Shown here: positions 1 to 7,748 of the stretch, piece by piece
How the letters are laid out: every line of letters starts with the position of its first letter
Numbering within the stretch: the stretch's first letter is position 1
NCBI GenBank assembly: GCA_050949885.1
Contig: JBMNGO010000008.1
Coordinates: 1-64,000, forward strand
Reading direction: 5' to 3'
From: JBMNGO01 sp050949885
Lineage (GTDB): Bacteria > Bacillota > Syntrophomonadia > Syntrophomonadales > Syntrophomonadaceae
DNA: 64,000 nucleotides
Notes under the pieces: generated by a model
The model's database searches: none
The model's input: the letters and a program-made list of their open reading frames with translations, nothing else
What the model was told of the DNA's origin: nothing
Program-made: the position numbers and the translations under genes

Positions 1-379
1 TGCCGAATTTTACCCTATAAAGCCAAAAATACCTGTACTTGCCGTTAGCTTTCTTGGCTCTAAAGCCGATTGCCACAGGTGCGCCTCCATCCTCGCTGGC
101 GGAAATCAGCACCTTATTGTCATCAAGGGTGGCTCCCGTCAAAACCTCAGCAGCGTCTACTCCGATATCTGCAACACCAAGAGTCAGGGTGCCGCTTTGA
201 AATTCCTTGACCACTTCTGCCGCCCCGTCATCGGCATAAAGTGTCGCCTCTGCCAGCTCCACAGAAAGCTCTGCCGTAATAGCCTTAGCCAGCGGAACAG
301 GCGTGTCGTATGTCTCTTCTCCGTTTTCATTCTCAGTTATTTTGGCATAATATAACCTGTCCAGTCCGATTGTGGCCAT
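1..379 (-). CDS. phage major tail protein (phi13-like), 3' end outside window
   Basis: The minus-strand frame stays open from an ATG at 379 to the window edge (126 codons). The protein begins MATIGLDRLYYAKI and contains the AELSVELAEATLYADD stretch typical of the phi13-type major tail (tail tube) protein of Gram-positive siphophages. It would polymerise into the tail tube. An in-frame ATG at 388 lies almost on top of the AAAGGAGG site, so the ATG at 379 with a 10-base spacing is preferred. It follows the head-tail joining genes in the usual order, so tail assembly genes should lie left of the window. Family call is from residue pattern and position. Confidence 0.75.
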   Translation of the reverse strand, partial: MATIGLDRLYYAKITENENGEETYDTPVPLAKAITAELSVELAEATLYADDGAAEVVKEFQSGTLTLGVADIGVDAAEVLTGATLDDNKVLISASEDGGAPVAIGFRAKKANGKYRYFWLYRVKFG

Positions 380-384
380 GTTTT

Positions 385-729
385 TCATTCCTCCTTTACT
401 TCATACTCTTTTGCCACATCAATGGCATAGTGGTGATAGCCGGTATCGTCCTCATGGCCTATATACCGCCTGTCGGTAATGGTAAAGCCCGCTTGGAGCA
501 ATGTGTTCACTATTTCGTTTTTACGGGCAGTGTAGTTTCCCTTTATAAATAAAGACAACCTTACCTCCTGGGTTTCTACCTGAGGCCGGTTGTCTGCAAA
601 AACTTCAAATGTATCTGTCATCGGAGTAATGACAAGGTACTCATCTGGCGGTACACCGCTAAATACCCCGGTTTCAATGGGGATACCCAAACCATCCAAT
701 AACGAGTTTAATTCTGACAATATGCTCAT
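385..729 (-). CDS. probable phage tail completion/terminator protein
   Basis: A 114-residue acidic protein lying between an HK97 gp10-like gene (4-base overlap) and the major tail gene, the position where siphophages carry the tail terminator that caps the tail tube and joins it to the head. The sequence MSILSELNSLLDGLGIPIET, a central beta-rich part (EVRLSLFIKGNYTARKNEIV) and a C-terminal HHYAIDVAKEYEVKEE fit the size and layout of such proteins, but I see no diagnostic motif. The function rests on gene order. Confidence 0.6.
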   Translation of the reverse strand: MSILSELNSLLDGLGIPIETGVFSGVPPDEYLVITPMTDTFEVFADNRPQVETQEVRLSLFIKGNYTARKNEIVNTLLQAGFTITDRRYIGHEDDTGYHHYAIDVAKEYEVKEE

Positions 730-1157
730 ATACGACCCAGCTCCTGTTCCAGTCTTGACTTCATTACTTCGATGCAGGACTTCCTTGTAGCTGATTTTGC
801 CGGTTTCAAAAAGGGCCTTGGAGGCTGCCCGGACTTGCCATACTCAATAATATTAGCAATCTTCGCATTGCTTACCCCATCCTTCCTTGGTTCAGTAAAG
901 CCGATTTTTATGTTGTGGTTTCCATCCCTGTCCTGTTTGGCAGGAGAGAGTCCCAAAGCATTTACCAATTCACCGGTTGCTCTGGACGGATATTTAGTGC
1001 CGCTCCCGATAACTGACTGAAGATTGGACTTCACTTTTGAAAGAACCACTTCCCCGCCTGCTTCCAGCACCTTAGGTATGATTTCGTCTGTTCTTTCTCC
1101 AAGTCTGGATAACTTGAGCAAGAACTCTTCCGGCATTTTAACTTCCACCTTAGCCAC
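726..1157 (-). CDS. HK97 gp10 family phage protein
   Basis: A 143-residue protein with a charged helical N-terminus (LLKLSRLGERTDEIIPKVLE), the RATGELVNALGL motif and a conserved ending IIEYGKSGQPPRPFLKPA. That G..QPPRPF(L/M) element is the hallmark of the HK97 gp10-like family of head-tail joining or minor capsid proteins. It overlaps the next gene by 4 bases, so translation is probably coupled. It sits in the expected slot between the head-closure gene and the tail terminator. Confidence 0.8.
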   Translation of the reverse strand: MAKVEVKMPEEFLLKLSRLGERTDEIIPKVLEAGGEVVLSKVKSNLQSVIGSGTKYPSRATGELVNALGLSPAKQDRDGNHNIKIGFTEPRKDGVSNAKIANIIEYGKSGQPPRPFLKPAKSATRKSCIEVMKSRLEQELGRI

Positions 1158-1173
1158 GTTGCAGCCCCTCCTT

Positions 1174-1509
1174 TTATGCTTTGCTTGATTTCACCTTTTC
1201 CGCAAGCACCTCAATATACATTCCGCGTCCCTTCACATCCTCTACACTGATAATGTTGTACCTGCCATCGCTGCAAACGAGTACAAGATCTGTGGTAACT
1301 TCCAGGTTAGGTATCTTACGGAAGCGGAACAGGGCAGACGCCTGCGAAAACGCCGCCCTGTTTGCCCATTTTTCACTGCCATGCCTATCTTCCTTGTATG
1401 CCCTTACCGAAGCAAGAATAACATCACCTTTTTCAGCAAAACCCTCACTATCCTTAACCGGCTTGACTGAGATAATGTCCACGAAAGTATTCATTTTCCC
1501 AAAGCCCAT
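1174..1509 (-). CDS. phage head closure protein (SPP1 gp16 / head-tail adaptor type)
   Basis: About 111 residues starting MGFGKMNTFVDIISVKPVKD and continuing with GDVILASVRAYKEDRHGSEKWANRAAF. The 'xT.DIIS..pvKDsEGFa' opening and a later 'R.IPNLEVTTDLVLVCSDGRYNIISVED' region match the phage head-tail joining family (stopper proteins that seal the connector after packaging). An upstream ATG at 1524 would overlap the preceding gene; the ATG at 1509 has GGAAGGTG at proper spacing and is preferred. Confidence 0.75.
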   Translation of the reverse strand: MGFGKMNTFVDIISVKPVKDSEGFAEKGDVILASVRAYKEDRHGSEKWANRAAFSQASALFRFRKIPNLEVTTDLVLVCSDGRYNIISVEDVKGRGMYIEVLAEKVKSSKA

Positions 1510-1511
1510 AT

Positions 1512-1820
1512 TTACACCTTCCAATCCCGGTCGAGCCGCAGCAATAGATTAACTGTATTCCATACCTGCTGTCCAGCCTGCACACTATCCCCAAAAAAGC
1601 CAGCCGTCGAGCCATCCCTGCTTTCATAAAAATGGCTCGACAGCATAATGACAGCCTGCTCAGTAGTAGGCAGCATGGGGTTTTCGGCATAATATCCTTC
1701 CGGCTTTTTCTGGTAACTTTCCGCATAGGCCACTGCGGCTTTGATATACTCTTGTAAAAGTGCGTCATCTTCGCTGTGCTGCAATATGAGGTTTGCTTTA
1801 ACCTTCTCCAAAAGTTCCAT
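1512..1820 (-). CDS. phage head-tail connector (gp6-like adaptor)
   Basis: A 102-residue protein (MELLEKVKANLILQHSEDDA...) with the LLQEYIKAAVAYAESYQ helix and a tail TVNLLLRLDRDWKV. This is the pattern of QLRG / gp6-like connectors that form the ring under the portal. The ATG at 1820 is chosen because GGAGG lies 8 bases upstream; the ATG at 1841 overlaps the capsid stop codon. It is directly downstream of the capsid gene, as in HK97-type phages. Confidence 0.75.
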   Translation of the reverse strand: MELLEKVKANLILQHSEDDALLQEYIKAAVAYAESYQKKPEGYYAENPMLPTTEQAVIMLSSHFYESRDGSTAGFFGDSVQAGQQVWNTVNLLLRLDRDWKV

Positions 1821-1840
1821 GCCGCAGCCCTCCGTTTTCA

Positions 1841-3043
1841 TTAAGCTGATTTCTGCTGCAGTATCTTGACTGCTTCAGACAGCACCAGCTTGCCATCTAC
1901 ACGCTGGGTTGCCATGAATCCTACCTGTCCGGTAGCAGCATACAACTCATTAAGCCGCTTAAAAACCCTGCCCTGGCGGTCTGCCACCCAGTAATAAGAA
2001 AAATCGCCGAATACAATCGTTTTTGCTCCGGCGGCAATGGCTGGCATAAATGCAGAAGTTTTAACTGGACGATTGAGGATAGTATCCGGTGTTCCAGCAG
2101 TTACAGAAGGCTGCCAGAGATACTGACCGTTGTTGTCTTTGAGCTTCCTTATAGCTTTAATTGTCGAATCATTCATAATGAATACAGCGTTCCTGCGGTA
2201 CGGAGACTTTAGGCTGTAGAACAAGTCCATGATCTCGTCAAGGGTAATGGCTGTTGCGCTCGCCGCAGTTACTCCTATCTCGCCACCGCCGTTATCCGCC
2301 AAGATACCGGTTGGCTTGCCAGATCCGTCACCGATAAAAAATGCTTCCTCCTCTTTTGCTCCGATTCGGCGGGCGAATTCTTTGGCTATATACTGTTCAA
2401 GGTTAAATACACTGTCGTTTAACAATTCCTCTGACACCTTGATCATAGTAGCCAGCTTATATGCGCCGATGGATACCTGTGCAAAGGAGTCATCGCTTTC
2501 GGGAATCTGGCCTTCCTCATCCACCCAGGATGCAGTACCCTTGCTTGCCACCACAGGAATTTTCTTGTCACCGCTGGACGTGGTAATAACATTGGCAATC
2601 TGCCTAAAGATATTCTCCTCCTCCAGTGCTTCCACAAGAGTACGCTCAAAGTCGTCGGGAACAAGATATCCACCTTCGGTGTCCTCTCCAATCTGCAGCG
2701 CGTTGTGTACGTCATATTTGCGCCTGCCGCGCATCATGTTCCAGAAAGACTGCCTGTACTCATCGCTGGCACGTCCGGTTTTTTCATTGTTGCCAGATAT
2801 GGAAGTGGGTTTGTCTGTAATAGGAATATTCAACGGTTTTGACAGTTCCAAATCTATGGCAGCCTGACGCTCAAGACGCTCTATTTCTTTGCCCAGCGCA
2901 ATAACGTCGGCTTCCATTTTTTCATAAGTCGCGGTATCCTCCGGTGAAAGCAGTCCGTCGTTCCCGCGTTTGCTGTCGAGGAAAGCTTTAGCAGCTTCCC
3001 ATACTTTAGCGCGTTTTTCACGCAGTTCCAGTATTTTGCTCAT
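1841..3043 (-). CDS. phage major capsid protein, HK97 fold
   Basis: A 400-residue protein. Residues 1-100 are a charged coiled-coil scaffold-like delta domain (MSKILELREKRAKVWEAAKA). The HK97 core follows with VPDDFERTLVEALEEENIFR, KIPVVASKGTASWVDEEGQIPESD, the GDGSGKPTGIL loop and TSAFMPAIAAGAKTIVFGDF. These are classic major capsid motifs. The delta domain is normally cut off by the prohead protease encoded next to it, which here is only a remnant. Start ATG at 3043 has AAGGAGG 8 bases upstream; a TTG six bases earlier is not needed. Confidence 0.95.
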   Translation of the reverse strand: MSKILELREKRAKVWEAAKAFLDSKRGNDGLLSPEDTATYEKMEADVIALGKEIERLERQAAIDLELSKPLNIPITDKPTSISGNNEKTGRASDEYRQSFWNMMRGRRKYDVHNALQIGEDTEGGYLVPDDFERTLVEALEEENIFRQIANVITTSSGDKKIPVVASKGTASWVDEEGQIPESDDSFAQVSIGAYKLATMIKVSEELLNDSVFNLEQYIAKEFARRIGAKEEEAFFIGDGSGKPTGILADNGGGEIGVTAASATAITLDEIMDLFYSLKSPYRRNAVFIMNDSTIKAIRKLKDNNGQYLWQPSVTAGTPDTILNRPVKTSAFMPAIAAGAKTIVFGDFSYYWVADRQGRVFKRLNELYAATGQVGFMATQRVDGKLVLSEAVKILQQKSA

Positions 3044-3056
3044 AATCAAATCCTCC

Positions 3057-3445
3057 TTAAGGTTTTAATAAAAAAAGCCGCTTTTCAAGCGACTCAATTG
3101 GTGTTCCTTTTGGTTTTTCTTTTGGTTTAAGCTTTTGCAGGATGGAATTTGTTACTGCCTGCCTGCTGAAGATCATTCCTCCTGATACTTCAAATTCGGA
3201 TGGGAATGATTCATCCTCCATAAACAAGATTCCATCGGCAAAGCCAAGTTCCACCGCTTTTCTTGCGTTAAACCAGCTTTCTGCATCCATTAGGTGCGAT
3301 ATTTTTGCCCTGGAAAGTCCGGTTTTCAGCTCATAAGCGTTGATGATGGATTCCTTTATTTCTTCCAGCATTGCGATAGCTTTCTCCATTTCTTCTGTAT
3401 CACCGATGGCTATTGTCATAGGGTTGTGAATCATCATCATGCTGG
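3057..3445 (-). pseudogene. ClpP-type prohead protease, N-terminal half missing
   Basis: The frame encodes MMMIHNPMTIAIGDTEEMEK, then YELKTGLSRAKISHLMDAES and KAVELGFADGI. These are the histidine and aspartate parts of the ClpP-like phage head maturation protease (S14 family). The catalytic-serine half that should precede MMIHNP is absent: upstream sequence is instead the end of an RlmD-type gene in a different frame. So the protease cannot be active, and the neighbouring portal and large terminase genes expected next are also gone. The break lies near 3440-3446. Confidence 0.85.
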
Positions 3446-4875
3446 CTTGTCTGCGGAAACATGTCTACGGGCTGAATCCATTCCATCGCGAAGCCGCCAT
3501 CCAGAAGCACCTTGCAGTCTTTGGCCAAAGTGGCGGGATTGCAGGAGACGTAGACGAACCGCTTTGGCCGGGCCTTGATCACGGCGGACAGAAATTTGCG
3601 GTCGCAGCCGGTGCGGGGCGGATCGACGACAATGACGTCGGGCCGGTACCCTTCCTTGATCCAGGCGGGCAGAAGCTGCTCGCTTTTTCCATGGTAAAAC
3701 CGGACATTTCCGATCCCGTTGAACCGCGCGTTCTGCCTCGCGTCCCGGACGGCCTCGGCGATTTCCTCGATCCCGCGCACTTCCGCCGCCTGCTCGGCCA
3801 GCCAGAGGGCGATCGTTCCCGTGCCGCAATAGGCGTCCACCACGCGCTCGGTGCCGGTCAAGGCCGCGGCTTCTTTGACATAATCGTACAAAACCGCCGT
3901 TTGTACAGGATTAATCTGAAAAAAAGCCCTTGGCGACAAGCGGTACGACAGGCCGCCCAGCCGCTCTTCGATGTCCGGTTTGCCCCACAGCACACGGGTG
4001 CGGTCGCCAAAGACCAGGGGCGTATCTTTGGGCTGAATGTTGACGGCGATCGTGGCCACTTGCGGCAGCCTGGCGGTGATCGCTGCAATCAGTTGTTTCG
4101 CCTGCGGCAAGCGATCCTTCGCGAGGACAAAGGTGACTTGCAGTTCGCCGGAATAGGCGCTTTTTCGCAGGACCACGGTGCGGAGCAGGCCCTCCCTTGC
4201 TTTTTCCCGGTAAGGCGGGATACCCAGCTCTTCCATAATGCCCCGAATCGCTTCTGCGGCTTGATTGATGTCCTGCTGCTGCACCGGACAGCCGGCAATG
4301 TCGACAAGCCTGCGGCTCGCCGGCGAATACAGGCCGAGCACCGTTCGCCCGCTCACGACACCCGCCTGCAGCTGCGCCTTGTGGCGGTACCCCCACGAAT
4401 CGGCCATGCCAACGATGGGGCGGATCGGAACGGGCACATCGCCGACATATCGGCGAAACGCTTCCCTCACCAGTTCTTCCTTCGCCGCAAGTTGTCCGGC
4501 ATAATCCATGTGCTGAAGCTGGCAGCCGCCGCAAATGTCGTATACGGGGCATTCGGGCGTTTTTCGGTGGCCGGATGTTTTTTCGATCTCCGCGAGAGCA
4601 GCGGAAATGTAGGTCGGTTCCACCAGCACCGCCTTCGCTTTCACGACTTCCCCCGGCAACGCCCCGGGAACGAAAACCGCTTTGCGCTTGTAATATCCGA
4701 CACCCTCTCCATTGATGCCGATCCGTTTGATCGTGACGACCATGAGATCGCCGGCCCGGATGTCTTCGGCCGTTTCGGCCCGCTTCGGCCGCAATTCCGC
4801 GCGGCGGGAAGCTTTCGATGTCGATGTCTTCCGTTTGAATGGTTTTTCCTGGTCCGTCGCGCCGGATTTCGCCAT
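3400..4875 (-). CDS. RlmD/RumA-type 23S rRNA (uracil-5)-methyltransferase with chimeric C-terminus
   Basis: SAM-dependent m5U methyltransferase of the RlmD/RlmCD family. A TRAM RNA-binding domain comes first (IKRIGINGEGVGYYKRKAVF), followed by the iron-sulfur cysteines (CPVYDICGGCQLQH), the SAM motif VVDAYCGTGTIAL, motif VVDPPRTGCD and the catalytic VSCNPATLAKDC. It ends VDMFPQTSQH and then runs into the out-of-frame phage protease gene for about a dozen extra residues instead of the usual HVE...tail. Start ATG 4875 has GGAGCGGG upstream; earlier ATGs lack sites. It is clearly richer in G+C than the phage genes to its left. A second, separate rlmD is at 25.5 kb, so this copy looks foreign. 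Confidence 0.85.
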   Translation of the reverse strand: MAKSGATDQEKPFKRKTSTSKASRRAELRPKRAETAEDIRAGDLMVVTIKRIGINGEGVGYYKRKAVFVPGALPGEVVKAKAVLVEPTYISAALAEIEKTSGHRKTPECPVYDICGGCQLQHMDYAGQLAAKEELVREAFRRYVGDVPVPIRPIVGMADSWGYRHKAQLQAGVVSGRTVLGLYSPASRRLVDIAGCPVQQQDINQAAEAIRGIMEELGIPPYREKAREGLLRTVVLRKSAYSGELQVTFVLAKDRLPQAKQLIAAITARLPQVATIAVNIQPKDTPLVFGDRTRVLWGKPDIEERLGGLSYRLSPRAFFQINPVQTAVLYDYVKEAAALTGTERVVDAYCGTGTIALWLAEQAAEVRGIEEIAEAVRDARQNARFNGIGNVRFYHGKSEQLLPAWIKEGYRPDVIVVDPPRTGCDRKFLSAVIKARPKRFVYVSCNPATLAKDCKVLLDGGFAMEWIQPVDMFPQTSQHDDDSQPYDNSHR

Positions 4876-5065
4876 TTTTCCCGCTCCGTTCTGCCTCATA
4901 TTGCCTGAAATGTGCCGCGCGCAAAGCACATTTCCAAAATATCCGCTTTCGGCGACTCACATAGCTATTTTAACCTATAAGTCAAAAACGGCATACGGCA
5001 AGCGGGAAAGCTTCCCGCACCCGCTTGCCCGGCTCTTTTATCCCTTATGCGCTATCAATCAATGA

Positions 5066-5445
5066 TCACCCGTTCGCCGGTTGTCCGCTTCGCTCTTTCG
5101 TCCGCGACAGAAGGCTTAGCCCAATCAAGGCCAAAGCCGCAAACGCCCAAGCCCTCCGAAGTACCCGATCATAGCGACAGAGCCGTATTTCAGCACGAGC
5201 CCGCCGAGGAACGCGTCCCCGGCGCTTCCCAGATAGATGGCGGAAGCGTTGAGCGAGAGGACGATACCGGCGGACGGACCGGACAATCCGATCAGCCGGT
5301 GCTGCTGGGCGGGGTTGAACGCATAGCTGCTGATGCCGTACAGGGCGACGGCCGCCAGGGCGGCCGCCCGCACGCCCTTGAAACCGGAGACGACATGACC
5401 GGAAATTGAATTAGAGGCGATTCGGATGGACTTGAAATCAATCAA
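5066..5445 (-). pseudogene. MFS transporter, C-terminal fragment with frameshift
   Basis: The frame reads AAALAAVALYGISSYAFNPA, LIGLSGPSAGIVLSLNASAI and FLGGLVLKYGSVAMIGYFG, which is the last third of an AraJ/YdhP-like major facilitator drug-efflux permease. After GYFGGLG the frame breaks; shifting by one base near 5135-5150 restores AFAALALIGLSLLSRTKERS and a stop at 5066-5068. The first two thirds of the protein are absent. So it is a truncated and frameshifted remnant within the foreign block. Confidence 0.7.
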
Positions 5446-5502
5446 AACCTTCTTGACCGCGAAGTACGAAAGCTTCAGCCGCTCGGCAGATGAGTCTTTT
5501 TC

Positions 5503-6108
5503 CTAATCCCGAATAAGTCCTGCTGCATAAAAAGGACCTTTCACAGTAAGCATGGATAATACCTTTGCCATTTCCTCCGGTGTTTCCTTGCAGCCATTGT
5601 TTAACCAAACTTGTATCACACTTAAATGCGCACCGGAAATGTAAGAGGCAAAATATTCGGGCGATACCCGCATTTGGTCCGAGTTAATCAGTGAAGGAGT
5701 CGTTTTTTCAAATAACAGTTCCCACATGGTTTGTTTCAGCTTTGATTGAAAGTATGGGTCACCTTTAGGGCTGAGAAGCGCTTTTAACATATCTTTATTC
5801 AGATAAAGGTATTGAAAAATTTCAATTGCAATCGAGAGCGAATCGTTCTTGAAGTTAATGGTTCTCTTTGACGGATCATGTCTTTTCGCAATGTCGATGA
5901 TTCCTTCCATAAATTCCGATTCATAGCTGGACAAACAATGGTATTTATCATGGTAATGAGCGTAAAACGTGCCACGGTTAATCCGTGCTTTTTCTGTAAT
6001 ATCCTTAATTGTAATGGCTTCAAACCCTTTTTCTTCAAGCAATTCAAAAAATGCTTTTTTGATCGCCTCGAGCGTTTTGACAACGCGCAAATCTTGCTTT
6101 TTTTCCAT
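5503..6108 (-). CDS. TetR/AcrR family transcriptional regulator
   Basis: A 201-residue repressor. The N-terminal TetR helix-turn-helix is clear: TLEAIKKAFFELLEEKGFEA, ITIKDITEKARINRGTFYAHY, followed by HDKYHCLSSYE. The C-terminal half resembles TetR_C ligand domains of the YbiH/DhaS type (YISGAHLSVIQVWLNNGCKE). It is divergent from a siderophore-interacting-protein-like gene, and a 20-bp imperfect palindrome lies between them, so it probably represses itself and that gene. RBS GGGAG is 8 bases from the ATG. Confidence 0.85.
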   Translation of the reverse strand: MEKKQDLRVVKTLEAIKKAFFELLEEKGFEAITIKDITEKARINRGTFYAHYHDKYHCLSSYESEFMEGIIDIAKRHDPSKRTINFKNDSLSIAIEIFQYLYLNKDMLKALLSPKGDPYFQSKLKQTMWELLFEKTTPSLINSDQMRVSPEYFASYISGAHLSVIQVWLNNGCKETPEEMAKVLSMLTVKGPFYAAGLIRD

Positions 6109-6139
6109 AGCGACAACTCCCTGGCCGACACTTTTTTAC

Positions 6140-6159
6140 TGTCTGTTGATTAACCGACA
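6140..6159. promoter_or_regulatory. candidate TetR operator
   Basis: The sequence TGTCTGTTGATTAACCGACA is symmetric at 16 of 20 positions. It lies 32 bases upstream of the tetR start, in the divergent intergenic region toward the gene at 6316. TetR-family repressors normally bind such palindromes in divergent promoters. The assignment is inference from symmetry and place. Confidence 0.5.
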
Positions 6160-6315
6160 AATCGTTTTGGATTGCCTATTGTTTAAGTTGTACTTTCATT
6201 TTATACTAAACACGCTGATAAATAAACAATACTATGTTCAGGAAGGTGGGACATGAAAGCTTCCAAAAAAGCTAAAAGCTCAGGAACAAGAAATCGCTGA
6301 GAGGATGTGATATAT

Positions 6316-7038
6316 ATGGGTATTATCGAAAAGTTAGCGAAAAGTCTTGCTACGCATGCAAAGGTGGTAAATAAAATCAAAGTAGCTGAACATACGTTCA
6401 AACTTTCTATCCGGCTGCAAGAACCCAATGCATTTTCGTATCGTCCCCAAGATTTTTTAAGAATCCTCGTCGGGACGGACCAACAAGCGCCGTTAAGAGA
6501 TCGCGTACGTTCCTACTCCATATGGAACTTTGATGCTCAAACTCAAACACTCGATCTTGCCGTATGTACTTTTTCAAACGGACCCGGAGCAAAATGGATC
6601 AATAACGTAAACATGGGTGACGACGTTTATTTTATGAAGCATTCCAGCAACCTGATCATCCATGATGATGCTGCTGATGCCGTGATGATCGGAGATATTA
6701 CAGCTTTAGGCCATTTTTACGGTCTGCGTCGTCTCTTCCGGAATCAGAATCGTGTATCAGGTTTTATATTCGGCCAAAATCAAGCCGATTTTTTTCCGGA
6801 TATAGACGGACATTCACCATTTGAGTTTATTACAACCTCACCGCAACAATATCAAACCGTAATCTCTTCAGTTGAAGCCTCGCTGCCCCAACCGACAAAC
6901 AACACGACCATTTACGTCGCAGGTGATGGTGAAATGTGCAAATTGCTTCACAAGCACCTGAAAGACGAATTAGGATGGAACAGCAAGCAAATAAGAGCGA
7001 AGCCTTTTTGGATACACGGCAAAAAGGGCTTGGAGTAA
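6316..7038 (+). CDS. siderophore-interacting protein-like flavin reductase
   Basis: About 240 residues. The front half is an FAD-binding barrel with RDRVRSYSIWNFDAQTQTLD, the R-x-Y-S motif that grips FAD in the siderophore-interacting protein / ViuB family. The second half is a NAD(P)H-binding SIP domain (MIGDITALGHFYGLRRL, TTIYVAGDGEMCKLLHKHL), ending KPFWIHGKKGLE; the C-terminal 'W..GK' is typical of SIP enzymes that reduce ferric siderophores. A GTG at 6307 is possible, but ATG 6316 gives a better distance from GAGAGG. It is divergent from tetR. Confidence 0.75.
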   Translation: MGIIEKLAKSLATHAKVVNKIKVAEHTFKLSIRLQEPNAFSYRPQDFLRILVGTDQQAPLRDRVRSYSIWNFDAQTQTLDLAVCTFSNGPGAKWINNVNMGDDVYFMKHSSNLIIHDDAADAVMIGDITALGHFYGLRRLFRNQNRVSGFIFGQNQADFFPDIDGHSPFEFITTSPQQYQTVISSVEASLPQPTNNTTIYVAGDGEMCKLLHKHLKDELGWNSKQIRAKPFWIHGKKGLE

Positions 7039-7242
7039 CCATGCCCGGCGCAAATGCAAAAAGCGCGCATACGCATTTTCGGCCGAAAATACGCATGCGC
7101 GCTTCATTTATACCAAAAGCTTGGCGTTCTCCAGAATGTTCAGCGTCCGGTTTTCGATATCGCGAAAATGTTGGTCAAATTGCTGATTGGCAAATTGAGT
7201 CACCGTCTGGAACTGCCGCATCAGGTTCTGACCAAACGCGGA

Positions 7243-7548
7243 TCACTTGATTCCCTTCACCGCCTTGGCGGATTTGCTCCATCTGAAAATCATGAATGCC
7301 ACAAGCGCCGCGACCCCCGCGGCGACAAACGCGAAATGCCGCTCCACCCAACCGAGGATGATCTGCCACTCTTTGCCGAAAACAAATCCGATGCCGAAGA
7401 AGAAGGTCACCCACAGCACGGCGCCGATGTAGGCATAGACGGCAAACGTCAAATAGGGGATGCGCAGGATGCCTACGAAATATCCGGCGAACTGCCGAAG
7501 ACCGGGGACAAAAAAACTGAACAATAGCAGCGCATTGCCGAATCGCTC
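7243..7548 (-). pseudogene. DedA family membrane protein, C-terminal fragment
   Basis: Encodes KERFGNALLLFSFFVPGLRQ followed by FAGYFVGILRIPYLTFAVYA, YIGAVLWVTFFFGIGFVFGK and a final hydrophobic segment before RWSKSAKAVKGIK. The 'F.PG.R...AG' element and the three helices are the C-terminal half of DedA/SNARE-associated membrane proteins. A stop codon immediately precedes the KERFG frame, so the N-terminal half is lost. It is G+C-rich like the RlmD-type gene at 3.4-4.9 kb. Confidence 0.65.
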
Positions 7549-7614
7549 CTTTCATGAAAAATGCCGGCTGCCTGAGAGGGACAACCGGCTCTTTGAAGAA
7601 ATATCTATATAAAA

Positions 7615-7642
7615 AGAGAACGCCCCGATAAGGACGCTCTCT
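7615..7642 (-). terminator. rho-independent terminator
   Basis: On the minus strand AGAGAGCGTCC pairs (with G-U) to GGCGTTCTCT and is followed by TTTTTATATAG. It lies 20 bases after the stop of the gene remnant at 7662. Confidence 0.65.
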
Positions 7643-7661
7643 TGGATATTCTTGTTTTCAA

Positions 7662-7748
7662 TTAAAAATCACTAGGTGTATCTATCCATTCCAAGTCGAG
7701 AACAATAGAAACCTCGATTTTATCGTTTAACACGGTAGTGTAAATAAT
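7662..7748 (-). pseudogene. C-terminal end of an unidentified gene
   Basis: Directly inside the left IS256 end, one frame reads IYTTVLNDKIEVSIVLDLEW and ends IDTPSDF followed by TAA and a good terminator. The codon pattern and terminator suggest a real gene end cut by the IS. The sequence resembles tails of large serine recombinases, but 27 residues are too few to prove that. Family left open. Confidence 0.4.

Noticed and set aside
2229..2867. 212-codon plus-strand frame
   Set aside because: Antisense shadow of the major capsid gene; composition is serine/leucine rich without motifs.
3439..4908. Long plus-strand open frame of 489 codons and other long frames over the RlmD-type gene
   Set aside because: High G+C leaves antisense frames open; the minus strand carries the complete methyltransferase motif set and a start with an RBS.
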